Positions 8,160-15,880 of a DNA stretch of 64,000 bases are shown piece by piece; the first letter of the stretch is position 1, and the number at the start of each line of letters is the position of its first letter. The stretch spans positions 558,001-622,000 of the forward strand of contig NZ_JAUHLN010000001.1 in assembly GCF_030412265.1 (NCBI RefSeq), in the 5' to 3' direction. The position numbers were made by a program, and so were the translations under genes. Origin of the DNA: Fictibacillus terranigra. GTDB lineage: Bacteria; Bacillota; Bacilli; Bacillales; Fictibacillaceae. The notes beneath the pieces were generated by a model that saw nothing but the letters and a program-made list of their open reading frames with translations, did not search any database and had not been told where the DNA came from.

Positions 8160-9125
8160 TTAATAGCCTTTCGTGTAATCCACCTTGTTGATGGAAGGAG
8201 ACTCTCCCTTCACATAATGCCTTAAATTAGGAATCAGGATGTCCTCGATCACCCGCTGGTCGTAGTATTGAGTGGAGCCGGCGGTATGAGGAGTGATGAT
8301 GACATTTTCCATTTCCCATAGCGGGCTGTTGTCCCCGAGTGGTTCGGTCTCGAACACATCCATGCCGGCTCCTGCAATCTCACCACTTTTCAAAGCCTGG
8401 ACGAGATCTTCTTCGACCACGATATCACCGCGTCCTATATTAATGAAGAAAGCGGACTCCTTCATCAGCTGGAACTCCTTTTGGCCAAGAAGCCGATGAG
8501 TCTCTTTCGTTAGCGGCAGTGTCACCACGACATAGTCGCATTGTGGTAGCAGGTCATGCAGCTGACTGGAGGAATACATTGTATCGATGTATTCTTCCGG
8601 CTTTCCGGAGTGGCGCATTCCCAGTACCGTCATGCCGAACGCCTTGGCGATCTTGGCGGTTTCTTTTCCGATGGCACCAGTACCCAGGATACCGATGGTC
8701 TTTCCATGGATCTCAAGTTTAAGATTGGAATGGTCCCAAGTTTTTGACTGTTGGTTGCGTACATAGGTGTGAATCTTGCGTGTTAGCCCGAGCATGAGAG
8801 CAAAAATGGTCTCAGAGATCGGGTAGGCATGTACCCCGTTGGCGCTGGTGAGGTGCACATTGTGGCTTGAAAGCTTCTCTAACGGAAGGCTGTTCACCCC
8901 GGCACTCCATGTTTGAATCCACGTTAGAGGTGAGTCCTCTTTGTTAAGCGTGTATTCCTCCATCCCTTTTTTCCATCCGGCGATCACTTCAGCATCAGGT
9001 GCTTCCTTTTGCCAGATCTCCTTATCCCTGCCGGTGACGATGGTCCATTCCGGTATCACCTCTTGTATTTTTTCCACATAAGAAGAATCCACATTTTGAG
9101 CGATCAGCAGTTTTCGAGCCGTCAT
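8160..9125 (-). CDS. D-isomer-specific 2-hydroxyacid dehydrogenase
   Basis: This 321-residue cytoplasmic enzyme has the two-domain fold of NAD-dependent D-2-hydroxyacid dehydrogenases. It has an N-terminal substrate domain, a Rossmann domain opening with GILGTGAIGKETA (about 145-158), and the catalytic set Arg in NIGRGD, Glu in FETEPL and His in TPHTAG. The family reduces 2-oxoacids or oxidises D-2-hydroxyacids with NAD(P)H; the exact substrate cannot be read from sequence. GATGGGATAGG precedes the ATG. The gene stands alone on the minus strand beside the dead sucD fragments, with a REP element upstream in the divergent gap. Confidence 0.9.
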   Translation of the reverse strand: MTARKLLIAQNVDSSYVEKIQEVIPEWTIVTGRDKEIWQKEAPDAEVIAGWKKGMEEYTLNKEDSPLTWIQTWSAGVNSLPLEKLSSHNVHLTSANGVHAYPISETIFALMLGLTRKIHTYVRNQQSKTWDHSNLKLEIHGKTIGILGTGAIGKETAKIAKAFGMTVLGMRHSGKPEEYIDTMYSSSQLHDLLPQCDYVVVTLPLTKETHRLLGQKEFQLMKESAFFINIGRGDIVVEEDLVQALKSGEIAGAGMDVFETEPLGDNSPLWEMENVIITPHTAGSTQYYDQRVIEDILIPNLRHYVKGESPSINKVDYTKGY

Positions 9126-9184
9126 CCTATCCCATCCTATCTATGTATTTTCATTTAGTTTAACAGAAGGAGGAGAATTTTTGT

Positions 9185-9234
9185 GGTGCCAGGCACCGCA
9201 TTTTGACACTTGTGTAATCGCGGTGCCTGGCACC
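9185..9234. repeat. Full REP palindrome, copy 4
   Basis: Perfect arms flank a mixed core, TTGACACTTGTGTAA. The right flank reads CCAAAATA, as in copies 3 and 5. It lies in the divergent gap between genes starting at 9125 and 9330. Confidence 0.95.
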
Positions 9235-9329
9235 AAAATAGGATAAAAGACAGACAGGATTTTTACATCGTTTGGATGAATGTTTATTCAGTGTACTTTT
9301 AAAAAGTTCAATATTAATAGGAGGAAGAA

Positions 9330-10661
9330 ATGAAAGCGCTATCGAACTTCTTTACTGCCCTTGTACAAAGGTTTTTGCCTGATCCGTTTGTTTTTGCTTT
9401 GATTCTCACCATCATTCTATTTTTGTCAGGCGTTATTTTTACCCATCACAGTCCGATTGAAATGGTCGGGTTCTGGGGATCGGGTTTCTGGAATCTCCTG
9501 GCTTTTGCGATGCAGATGGCTCTTGTCCTGGTGACAGGGCATGCTCTTGCGAGTTCGCCACTTATTAAAAAATGGATGGTTAAGCTAGCCAGCTTTGCGA
9601 AAACGCCAGCTCAAGGCGTTATTCTGGTTACGCTCGGTTCTGGGCTCGCTTGCTTTATCAACTGGGGATTCGGACTCATTGTTGGTGCTCTGTTCGCAAA
9701 GGAGGTGGCCAAGCGGATTCCGGGTTCGGATTATCGTTTCCTGATTGCCTGTGCGTATATCGGGTTCCTCACCTGGCACGGAGGACTATCAGGATCTATA
9801 CCGCTTGTAGCCGCAACTCCGGGAAATCCGATGGAAAAAACGGCGGGGCTAATCCCGCTCACGGATACCATTTTTACAAGCTATAACTTGTTTATTACGC
9901 TCGCGCTGCTCATCATCCTGCCCATCATGACAAGGCTGATGATGCCGACTGGAAGAGATGTGATCGGCATTGATCCGAAGATTTTGGCGGAGGACGAGGC
10001 TTCTGCAGCAACGGCGATCGCCCGGGCTGAAGTAAAACGAACGTTTGCCGTGACGATGGAAAACAGCAGAATCCTCAGCCTGGCTATCGCTGTGCTTGGC
10101 TACTCGTACATCGTCTATTACATAGTGGAGAATGGTTTTAAGATTGATATTAATACCGTTAACCTGCTGTTCTTTACGACAGGCCTTCTTCTGCACGGCA
10201 CACCGCTGTCTTATATGAACGCGGTTGCCAATGCAGCAAAAGGGACGGCAGGCATTTTAATTCAGTTTCCGTTCTATGCAGGGATCCAAGGGATGATGGA
10301 GCTGTCAGGCCTGGGAGGTATGATCACCAACGCGTTTATCTCGGTTTCCAACCCGTCCACCTTCCCGTTCTTTGCGTTTTTGAGCTCAGGTTTTGTTAAC
10401 TTCTTCGTGCCGTCCGGCGGAGGGCACTGGGTCGTACAGGGGCCGTTCATCATGCCGGCCGCAGAGCAGCTCGGCGTCGATCCTGGCATCGCAGCGATGG
10501 CGATCGCCTACGGTGAAGCATGGATGAATATGGCGCAGCCGTTCTGGGCGCTGCCGGCACTGGCTATCGCAGGCCTGGGTGCCAGGGACATCATGGGATA
10601 CTGCGTGACCACCCTTCTTGTATCGGGTGTCATCTTCACGATTGGGCTGTCGTTCTTTTAA
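9330..10661 (+). CDS. Short-chain fatty acid transporter, AtoE family
   Basis: This 443-residue integral membrane protein has about 11-12 hydrophobic segments. It opens with the family pattern LVQRFLPDPFVFALILTII and later shows NWGFGLIVGALFAKEVAKR and the loop SGGGHWVVQGPF, both characteristic of AtoE short-chain fatty acid (acetoacetate or butyrate) uptake proteins. It probably imports a small carboxylate with a cation. AGGAGG six bases before the ATG fixes the start. There is no ato degradation operon next to it, so its substrate is open. A REP element follows 22 bases after the stop. Confidence 0.9.
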   Translation: MKALSNFFTALVQRFLPDPFVFALILTIILFLSGVIFTHHSPIEMVGFWGSGFWNLLAFAMQMALVLVTGHALASSPLIKKWMVKLASFAKTPAQGVILVTLGSGLACFINWGFGLIVGALFAKEVAKRIPGSDYRFLIACAYIGFLTWHGGLSGSIPLVAATPGNPMEKTAGLIPLTDTIFTSYNLFITLALLIILPIMTRLMMPTGRDVIGIDPKILAEDEASAATAIARAEVKRTFAVTMENSRILSLAIAVLGYSYIVYYIVENGFKIDINTVNLLFFTTGLLLHGTPLSYMNAVANAAKGTAGILIQFPFYAGIQGMMELSGLGGMITNAFISVSNPSTFPFFAFLSSGFVNFFVPSGGGHWVVQGPFIMPAAEQLGVDPGIAAMAIAYGEAWMNMAQPFWALPALAIAGLGARDIMGYCVTTLLVSGVIFTIGLSFF

Positions 10662-10683
10662 GGTAGTGGCGTGCCCGTTTGGC

Positions 10684-10732
10684 GTGCCAGGCACCGCCAT
10701 TACACAAGTGTGTAAACGTGGTGCCTGGCACC
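10684..10732. repeat. Full REP palindrome, copy 5
   Basis: The left arm lacks its first G (CGTGCCAGGCACC), the right arm is perfect, and the core is TTACACAAGTGTGTAA. It lies between two plus-strand genes; the right flank is CCAAAATA. Confidence 0.95.
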
Positions 10733-10758
10733 AAAATAAAACTAAAGAGGTAAAACAC

Positions 10759-11556
10759 GTGAATGTCGATCTTTCAAAAGATACCCTGTTTTCCACGGTT
10801 GTCTTCAGGCTAAGGAGTGCTGGCTGTGTATATGCCGAGGAAGAGACCCGGCTGCTTATGGATGAGGCGGAAACACCGGCACAGCTGGATGCTATGATAA
10901 ACCAGCGAATGGCAGGTTATCCTCTCGAACATATCGTTGGCTGGGCAGAGCTATGCGGTTTCCGCATCGAAGTGGACCCTGATGTTTTTGTCCCGCGGCG
11001 CCGAACAGAGTTCCTGGTTGCCCAAGCAGCAAATATTATACGGCCGGGAGATATTGTCGTTGATCTTTGCTGCGGATCAGGTGCTGCAGGTGCAATACTT
11101 GCAGCCAGCCATGAAGACATCCAGCTGTACGCTTCAGACATTGATCCCAAAGCGGTTCAGTGCGCTCGCCGAAATATCGATGCTTTCGGTGGCCATGCAT
11201 ATCAAGGTGACTTATACGAACCTCTCCCAGAAACCCTCCGCGGCTCCGTTAATGTTCTGGTTGCAAATGCGCCCTACGTACCGACGGATGCGATCGGGTT
11301 GCTGCCTGCTGAGGCCCGTCTCCACGAGGACCGAATAGCACTGGACGGCGGTAAGGACGGCCTCGACATCCAGAGGAGGGTGGCTGCTGGTGCGCCAAAC
11401 TGGCTGGCACCTGGAGGCTATCTTCTGGTGGAGACCAGTGACCGGCAGGCACCGCTATCTCTAGCAACTTTTACTGAAATCGGATTGTTGTCAAGGGTGG
11501 TCAGCTCCAGTGAACTTGAATCAACGGTTGTGATGGGCATGAAACCAAAAACGTAA
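10759..11556 (+). CDS. PrmC-related protein N5-glutamine methyltransferase
   Basis: This 265-residue SAM-dependent methyltransferase has a helical N-terminal domain (1-80) and a Rossmann domain with SAM motif VVDLCCGSGAAGA, acidic motif ASDIDPKAV and the active-site loop NAPYVPT. PrmC enzymes have NPPY there and methylate the GGQ glutamine of release factors; the NAPY variant marks the paralogous family whose target is unproven. The chosen start is GTG 10759, eight bases after AAAGAGG. The frame is open further upstream, but that part reads through the REP element. A strong terminator follows. Confidence 0.85.
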   Translation: MNVDLSKDTLFSTVVFRLRSAGCVYAEEETRLLMDEAETPAQLDAMINQRMAGYPLEHIVGWAELCGFRIEVDPDVFVPRRRTEFLVAQAANIIRPGDIVVDLCCGSGAAGAILAASHEDIQLYASDIDPKAVQCARRNIDAFGGHAYQGDLYEPLPETLRGSVNVLVANAPYVPTDAIGLLPAEARLHEDRIALDGGKDGLDIQRRVAAGAPNWLAPGGYLLVETSDRQAPLSLATFTEIGLLSRVVSSSELESTVVMGMKPKT

Positions 11557-11570
11557 AATGAAAATAAAAA

Positions 11571-11609
11571 GCCGCATCAGCAGTAAACAGCTGATGCGGC
11601 TCTTACTTT
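11571..11609 (+). terminator. Terminator between convergent genes
   Basis: GCCGCATCAGC, loop, GCTGATGCGGC is followed by TCTTACTTTTT. An A-rich run on the left makes it usable from both sides. Confidence 0.9.
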
Positions 11610-11619
11610 TTAACACTGA

Positions 11620-12495
11620 TTAACGCTGTGATTTTCGATAACCTGCTTTTTGAGCTTCAGCCTCGGAGCAGAACATGACCTCGGCTTTCGTCCGGTCATA
11701 GTATTCTCCGCTAGGCATGTGGTAGATACCCGATTGGTTTCCTTTAATGTTGCAGCTGCCTTTTGGTTCCTCAGATGTTTTTCCTTGATTGCCCTGATTG
11801 TTTGCTTGTGAACTCCCTCCAGAAACCGTTCCGTTTTCTCGGCTGTCTTTCGCTTTTGCATGGAAACCGTCTTGTTGGGCGTAGTTCTCGATCGACCATA
11901 TTCCGATCCCTGCTTTTTGAGCTTTTTCCTGTGTCGCACGGAACTGATCAACGTATTTCGTGTTCGGCGGGTATACATATGCCACACGAGCAAGGCCTTT
12001 TTCCAGGAGCAGCTGGTTAAAGTTTTGCTTGCCGATCCATATGTAAGCGAGCAGCCTTCCATATTTATCGCGCTCCGAAACGTCCAGCTCCACACCGACT
12101 TTTTTGCCGGTCAACTGTGATTTCGTAAATTTAGAGCTTTCCGGTCCGAATGGCTGAACACCAAGCCTCGGGTGTTTTGTTTCAGGTGTATCGATGAGAA
12201 GCATGCGAATACGTTCTTTTTTTCCATTCCTAAGCTTTACGTCCAATGTATCGCCGTCAACCACATATGTAACGGTAGCCGGGATGCCTTTTACTGCGTT
12301 TTGTCCTGTGGCGGTATTGGTTTTAACATTTTTTGACGATGGGTTTTCTTGTTTGGCCGCAGGATCATCTGCATTGTTGCCCGGATTTGTGCTTGTTTGG
12401 GCTGAATTAGGCGATTGGGCACATCCTGAGCTAAAGACGGCGGTAAGCAGCAGAATGATTAGTCCAGTTAGAATTCCATTTGATTTTGTTTTCAA
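11620..12495 (-). CDS. Lipoprotein thermonuclease with C-terminal sunset-type domain
   Basis: This 291-residue lipoprotein has an N-terminal hydrophobic segment ending in the lipobox SSGC, with Cys25 as lipidation site. A Ser/Asn/Pro-rich linker follows, then a staphylococcal-nuclease domain (about 72-205) with DGDT, RMLLIDTPE and RDKYGRLLAY, which hold the calcium-binding and catalytic Asp, Arg and Glu. A low-complexity linker leads to a C-terminal module with CNIKGN, IYHMP, EYYDRT and FCSEAEAQKAGYR, as found in secreted nucleases such as YncB. It should degrade extracellular DNA or RNA at the membrane surface. It is convergent with the methyltransferase gene and shares its terminator. Confidence 0.9.
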   Translation of the reverse strand: MKTKSNGILTGLIILLLTAVFSSGCAQSPNSAQTSTNPGNNADDPAAKQENPSSKNVKTNTATGQNAVKGIPATVTYVVDGDTLDVKLRNGKKERIRMLLIDTPETKHPRLGVQPFGPESSKFTKSQLTGKKVGVELDVSERDKYGRLLAYIWIGKQNFNQLLLEKGLARVAYVYPPNTKYVDQFRATQEKAQKAGIGIWSIENYAQQDGFHAKAKDSRENGTVSGGSSQANNQGNQGKTSEEPKGSCNIKGNQSGIYHMPSGEYYDRTKAEVMFCSEAEAQKAGYRKSQR

Positions 12496-12736
12496 GTTGA
12501 TCTCCCCTTATGTTTTAAAACGTTCAAGATGGTTAGCGGGTCCGAATAAAAATACAAAAGCTATTATACTACGATATGGAATGGAGAAGGGAACAAATAT
12601 GGTTAAGTTTAGCGGCTCTTTATAAGAAATAAGAAAAAGGGGTTTTTGTATGCAGGGTGAATGTAAAACTCTGGGATGAAAGTATTGCGATGGGAAGGCA
12701 GAAAGCGCAAAATTCAAATAAATAGGATGTGAAGGA

Positions 12737-13003
12737 TTGAAAAAACTAGTAGCTGCGGTCATTCTGCTGTTGCTCAGCTTGATTTATGTAGTAGCACGAG
12801 TCACGCAAAAAGCATTGTATTTAGACAGGTTTTCGGTAAATGCTGAAAATCCCGTGTGTTTTCATTGGAATACGATTAGTATCAACACAGGCTTTATTAA
12901 AGAGGATCCAGGATCCGTCTATTATATTTGGGTCACACCGGTCTACATCGCCGTACTGCTTGCCCTCCTCTTAACGATCATGGCTGTTGTCAAGAGGAAA
13001 TAG
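12737..13003 (+). CDS. Small two-pass membrane protein of unknown function
   Basis: This 88-residue protein has a membrane segment at about 3-22, an outer loop of about 40 residues containing one cysteine and two tryptophans, and a second segment at about 63-83 ending in KRK. I do not recognise the family. The most likely start is TTG 12737, nine bases after AGGA, giving a standard KKLVAAVILLLL leader; no in-frame ATG lies nearby. The upstream 230 bases to the nuclease gene are AT-rich and hold promoters. The REP element begins eight bases after the stop. Confidence 0.6.
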   Translation: MKKLVAAVILLLLSLIYVVARVTQKALYLDRFSVNAENPVCFHWNTISINTGFIKEDPGSVYYIWVTPVYIAVLLALLLTIMAVVKRK

Positions 13004-13010
13004 AAGTAAG

Positions 13011-13060
13011 GGTGCCAGGCACCGCTTTTACACAAGTGTCAAAAGCCGGTGCCTGGCACC
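13011..13060. repeat. Full REP palindrome, copy 6, overlapping a gene end
   Basis: Perfect arms surround the core TTACACAAGTGTCAAAAG. The element lies between convergent genes and supplies the last codons and the stop codon (13039-13041) of the minus-strand hydrolase gene. Confidence 0.95.
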
Positions 13061-13857
13061 TTCAAAGGAGAAGAACTCTTAGTAAGCCAGGCGGTGGTCG
13101 CAGCAATCAACTTATTGAAGTGAGGGATGGAAGAAAACGTATGGTTAGCTCCTTTAATGAGATGAATGTTGCTGTTTCCACAGGCTCTTTTTCGTGTTTT
13201 CTCAAAAAATTCACTGCAATAATGGGCCGAAATGTCTTTGTCATCTGTACCATGAACAAGCAGCACGTCACCGGTAAATCGGGAAAGCTGATCTAACGGG
13301 TGAAACTTTTTAAGCGACTGCATGAATGTTGTGGTCAGGGAATAACCCAAGTGATCCACATACCCTTTAATAAATAAGTTGCTGTATTCTTCTTGTCCAA
13401 TGATTTTTACGATATCTTCAAACGGTTTTCCTACCGCCGACCAGAGGATCAACCGTTTTACCCGTTCGTCGCGGTCTGCAGAGTGTACGGCGACTGCGCC
13501 TCCAAGGCTATGGCCGAGCAGCGTGATTTGATCGGGATCAATGCCAGGCAGCTGCAGGGCAAAGCTGACAGCAGCATGGGTCTGGTCAATCAAGTCTTCA
13601 AAGCAATGTTCACCATAGTTTCCTTCGCTTTCTCCGCATCCCGCATAATCAAACCGAATGACTACAAATTGATTTTTTGAAAGCTGCTGAGCGGTTTTAA
13701 CAAACAAGCGATCTACTCCGATCCGATTGCTCGTAAACCCATGGCATATAACAACGACTGGCTGCTTGGATCGCTCTTTGCCTACGGGGGAATCTGGATA
13801 ATGTACAGTTGCAGTCAGCTTTTTTCCTTTCCAGTGGATACAGTCATGCTTTTCCAT
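13039..13857 (-). CDS. Alpha/beta serine hydrolase under SAM-I riboswitch control
   Basis: This 272-residue cytoplasmic alpha/beta hydrolase shows the oxyanion-loop motif CHGFTSNR, nucleophile elbow GHSLGG (Ser117), an acid in HGTDDKDIS near 220 and the histidine in GANHTF near 249, so the triad is complete. It resembles the dienelactone-hydrolase/feruloyl-esterase-like branch. Substrate cannot be read from sequence. The promoter side carries a SAM-I riboswitch and terminator at 13932-14103, which ties expression to low S-adenosylmethionine and suggests a link to methionine or sulfur metabolism. AAGGAG eight bases before the ATG supports the start. The final residues VPGTGF and the stop are encoded by a REP element, so the original C-terminus has been replaced. 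Confidence 0.85.
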   Translation of the reverse strand: MEKHDCIHWKGKKLTATVHYPDSPVGKERSKQPVVVICHGFTSNRIGVDRLFVKTAQQLSKNQFVVIRFDYAGCGESEGNYGEHCFEDLIDQTHAAVSFALQLPGIDPDQITLLGHSLGGAVAVHSADRDERVKRLILWSAVGKPFEDIVKIIGQEEYSNLFIKGYVDHLGYSLTTTFMQSLKKFHPLDQLSRFTGDVLLVHGTDDKDISAHYCSEFFEKTRKRACGNSNIHLIKGANHTFSSIPHFNKLIAATTAWLTKSSSPLKVPGTGF

Positions 13858-13931
13858 ATGACCAACTCCTTAAATTTTAGTTTTTATAAATAACTATTCT
13901 TATCTATTTACTAGGAATTAGGATGTTAAAG

Positions 13932-13969
13932 AACCCCTTCCTATGTTCACTGAAACATAAGAAGGGGTT
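13932..13969 (-). terminator. Riboswitch-controlled intrinsic terminator
   Basis: On the minus strand AACCCCTTCTTATGTT pairs with AACATAGGAAGGGGTT and is followed by CTTT. The upper part of its 5' arm, TTCTTAT (13957-13963), can pair instead with ATAAGAA of the riboswitch P1 3' strand, giving the alternative antiterminator. It lies about 75 bases before the hydrolase start codon. Confidence 0.85.
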
Positions 13970-13996
13970 GAAGAGACCGAAGAATGATCAACACAA

Positions 13997-14103
13997 TTCT
14001 TATCTTCCAAGCAACTCGGCTTGTTGAAATTGGCACAGTGCTCTAAAAGAGTCTGTTGCCGAGGTTTCTCAGGGTCAATTCCCTCCACCTCTCTTGATAA
14101 GAA
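13997..14103 (-). promoter_or_regulatory. SAM-I (S-box) riboswitch
   Basis: Reading the minus strand, the aptamer has P1 TTCTTATC paired with GATAAGAA, the conserved block AAGAGAGGTGGAGGGA, then ACCCT, GAAACCTCGGCAAC, a P3 hairpin with CTCT/AGAG, the joiner GTGCCAATTTC, a P4 hairpin CAAGC/GCTTG, and GGAAGATAAGAA. These are the consensus segments of the SAM-I class in order and at normal size (107 bases). It is followed by a terminator with overlapping antiterminator pairing, so SAM binding should switch off the downstream alpha/beta hydrolase. The usual targets are methionine and cysteine genes, so this target is unusual. Confidence 0.93.
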
Positions 14104-14232
14104 GTATATAATTTTATTTAATGTAAAATAAATTTAAAAGTTTGTCAATTGGAAAATCCTAAATTGGGACAACTCATTCAAACCGGTATGTATACATCCT
14201 ATGCTTTTTTTTTATTTTGGTGCTATTATTTT

Positions 14233-14245
14233 GGTGCCTGGCACC
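14233..14245. repeat. Single REP arm with extended palindrome
   Basis: GGTGCCTGGCACC lies inside a longer palindrome, ATTTTGGTGCC-T-GGCACCAAAAT (14228-14250), between the riboswitch and the BASS transporter gene. No partner arm is present. Confidence 0.85.
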
Positions 14246-14319
14246 AAAATCTAAAATATTTTATACTGTAAATTAATAAACTGTTAGAGTAATAGACTCA
14301 GACCGGAAGAAGGATAAAT

Positions 14320-15297
14320 GTGATAGAAAAAATAAACCAACAGCTGGAAAGATGGATGCCATTTATTACACCCGCAAGTGTCATCCTAGGAATTTTGCTT
14401 ACGAACGAACTGAAGAGCTGGCTTTTTTTAGTCCCATGGATCTTTTCATTCATGACATTTTCAGGTAGTTTAGCATCTAATTTCAATCATCTCCGCCATA
14501 CACTTTCCCGGCCGTTGCCCATACTGACAGCACTTATCATCCTGCATATCGTGATGCCGATGTGGGCATGGGGAGTCGGACACATTGCGTTTTCCACTGA
14601 TACTCATACCATCACCGGACTTGTATTGGCAATGGTTATACCGTGCGGCGTGACAAGCAGCATATGGGTGTCCATCTATAGAGGCAACAGTACCCTCGCG
14701 CTTTCCATTATATTGATTGATACACTGTTATCACCGATCGTCGTTCCTTATAGCCTGGCGCTGTTTGTTGGAGAGACCGTTTCCATTGATGAATGGTCCA
14801 TGGTAAAGGACTTGCTGATTATGATCGTGATTCCGTCTGTGATCGGCATGCTGCTGAATCATTGGACAAAAGGAGAGATAAAAATCACGTTTGGCAAACG
14901 AATTTCGCCTGTTTCTAAAATCTGCATGAGTGTTGTGGTCGCCATCAATGCTTCGGTAGCTACCCCCTATTTGGTTCATGTGAACGGCAAACTATTGTTG
15001 ATTGGCTTGTTCGTTCTGTTTATTGCGGCCAGCGGATACTTAATATGCTGGCTGACCGGTATGTTTTTTGGTTGGAAAAGAGAAACGGTCATAGCCCTTG
15101 TTTTCAGTGGAGGGATGCGTAATATTAGCGCCGGTTCTGTTATTGCGCTCACCTACTTTTCACCGGTAACTGCAGTACCTGTTGTTGTCGGGATGCTGTT
15201 TCAGCAGATCCTCGCCTCCGTTTATGGCCACGTGTTAGCAAAACACTACGGCAGGCACGATGTTCATCCTAAAGAGAGCAGGAAGGCCGCTGTATAG
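14320..15297 (+). CDS. Bile acid:sodium symporter (BASS) family transporter
   Basis: This 325-residue protein has about nine or ten membrane segments and family landmarks: MPMWAWGVGH, the unwound-helix region VIPCGVTSSIW, a cluster of residues near IDTLLSPIVVPY, and the second conserved segment VFSGGMRNISAGSVIA. BASS proteins couple sodium entry to uptake of organic anions such as pantoate, pyruvate, 2-oxoacids or sulfur-containing acids. GAAGGA six bases before GTG 14320 sets the start. It is divergent from the riboswitch-controlled hydrolase; no riboswitch is visible on its own side. Confidence 0.85.
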   Translation: MIEKINQQLERWMPFITPASVILGILLTNELKSWLFLVPWIFSFMTFSGSLASNFNHLRHTLSRPLPILTALIILHIVMPMWAWGVGHIAFSTDTHTITGLVLAMVIPCGVTSSIWVSIYRGNSTLALSIILIDTLLSPIVVPYSLALFVGETVSIDEWSMVKDLLIMIVIPSVIGMLLNHWTKGEIKITFGKRISPVSKICMSVVVAINASVATPYLVHVNGKLLLIGLFVLFIAASGYLICWLTGMFFGWKRETVIALVFSGGMRNISAGSVIALTYFSPVTAVPVVVGMLFQQILASVYGHVLAKHYGRHDVHPKESRKAAV

Positions 15298-15306
15298 TCA
15301 AAAGCT

Positions 15307-15356
15307 GGTGCCAGGCACCGTCATTACACATGTGTGTAAACGCGGTGCCTGGCACC
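15307..15356. repeat. Full REP palindrome, copy 7
   Basis: Perfect arms surround the core TTACACATGTGTGTAA. It fills the 66-base gap between convergent stops at 15297 and 15364. Confidence 0.95.
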
Positions 15357-15363
15357 AGTTTGC

Positions 15364-15483
15364 TCATTTCCCTTTCTTAACGGATAGGATGAAACGTACC
15401 AGCAATGTTTCGAGCTGCTCATCCTTTATCTTTTTTGTGTTGAAATGCTGGTGAATCTGTTTTTTTAGCACGTCACTGGTCAT
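15364..15483 (-). CDS. Small basic protein of 39 residues, unknown
   Basis: A short frame begins MTSDVLKKQIHQHF and ends LLVRFILSVKKGK. It is supported by GGAAAGGAG seven bases before the ATG at 15483; another ATG two codons earlier is too close to that site. The product is Lys-rich, predicted mainly helical, and has no membrane segment. I do not recognise it. A REP element separates it from the convergent transporter gene, as is usual for real gene ends in this window. Confidence 0.55.
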   Translation of the reverse strand: MTSDVLKKQIHQHFNTKKIKDEQLETLLVRFILSVKKGK

Positions 15484-15489
15484 CACCAT

Positions 15490-15880
15490 TCTCCTTTCCT
15501 CTTTGTTTTCCTACTTTTTTCTTCCATTTGAACAATATCCCTGCTTGTTGTCGAAAGAAGGGGTAATATGTCTTATGCGCTATATGTAGCGGGTCCATTT
15601 ATTATGATTTTATTACCATAATTGCTTGAATATATTTCCTGATTTTTGAAGGATTAAACATGAAATTAATAAAGTTGAAGGAAACGAGAGTTTGAGTGGG
15701 GGGTTCCTTTTTCAGCACTTTTTTTATGAAAGCATGCTAAACTGATTGTATACATGAATTACCAATATAAGGGGGGGATTTGATACGAAACGAATCAAAA
15801 ATCGCCTTGTCGCCTTTCAGTTTTAAGAGTCGATACTAATAAAGTGAAAAATTCTTAAAACAAAGGAGAACAATCAAGTC
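15490..15880. other. Long intergenic region, no gene seen
   Basis: These 390 bases are AT-rich and hold only stubs shorter than 20 codons. TTGTCGAAA at 15547-15555 matches the Spo0A box consensus, though one such match is expected by chance in this much sequence. AAAGGAG at its right end is the ribosome site of the next gene. I see no riboswitch. Confidence 0.4.

Noticed and set aside
10618-10758. N-terminal extension of the methyltransferase
   Set aside because: It runs through the previous gene and the REP element, and a good GTG start with ribosome site lies at 10759.
13997-14103. Degenerate tRNA
   Set aside because: On the plus strand it looks like a cloverleaf with a T-arm-like AGGGTCAATTCCCT, but on the minus strand every block matches the SAM-I riboswitch with its terminator.
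15260-15454. Short plus-strand frame containing VPGTVITHVCKRGAWHQ
   Set aside because: The middle is a translation of a REP element. Similar peptides appear at every copy and mark artefact frames.
15547-15555. Spo0A box TTGTCGAAA
   Set aside because: The match is good but an eight-base match is expected about twice by chance in this window, so it is noted only as a possibility.
15586-15622. 17-codon frame MSYALYVAGPFIMILLP
   Set aside because: An AAGGGG lies upstream, but the frame is too short and has no family pattern I recognise.
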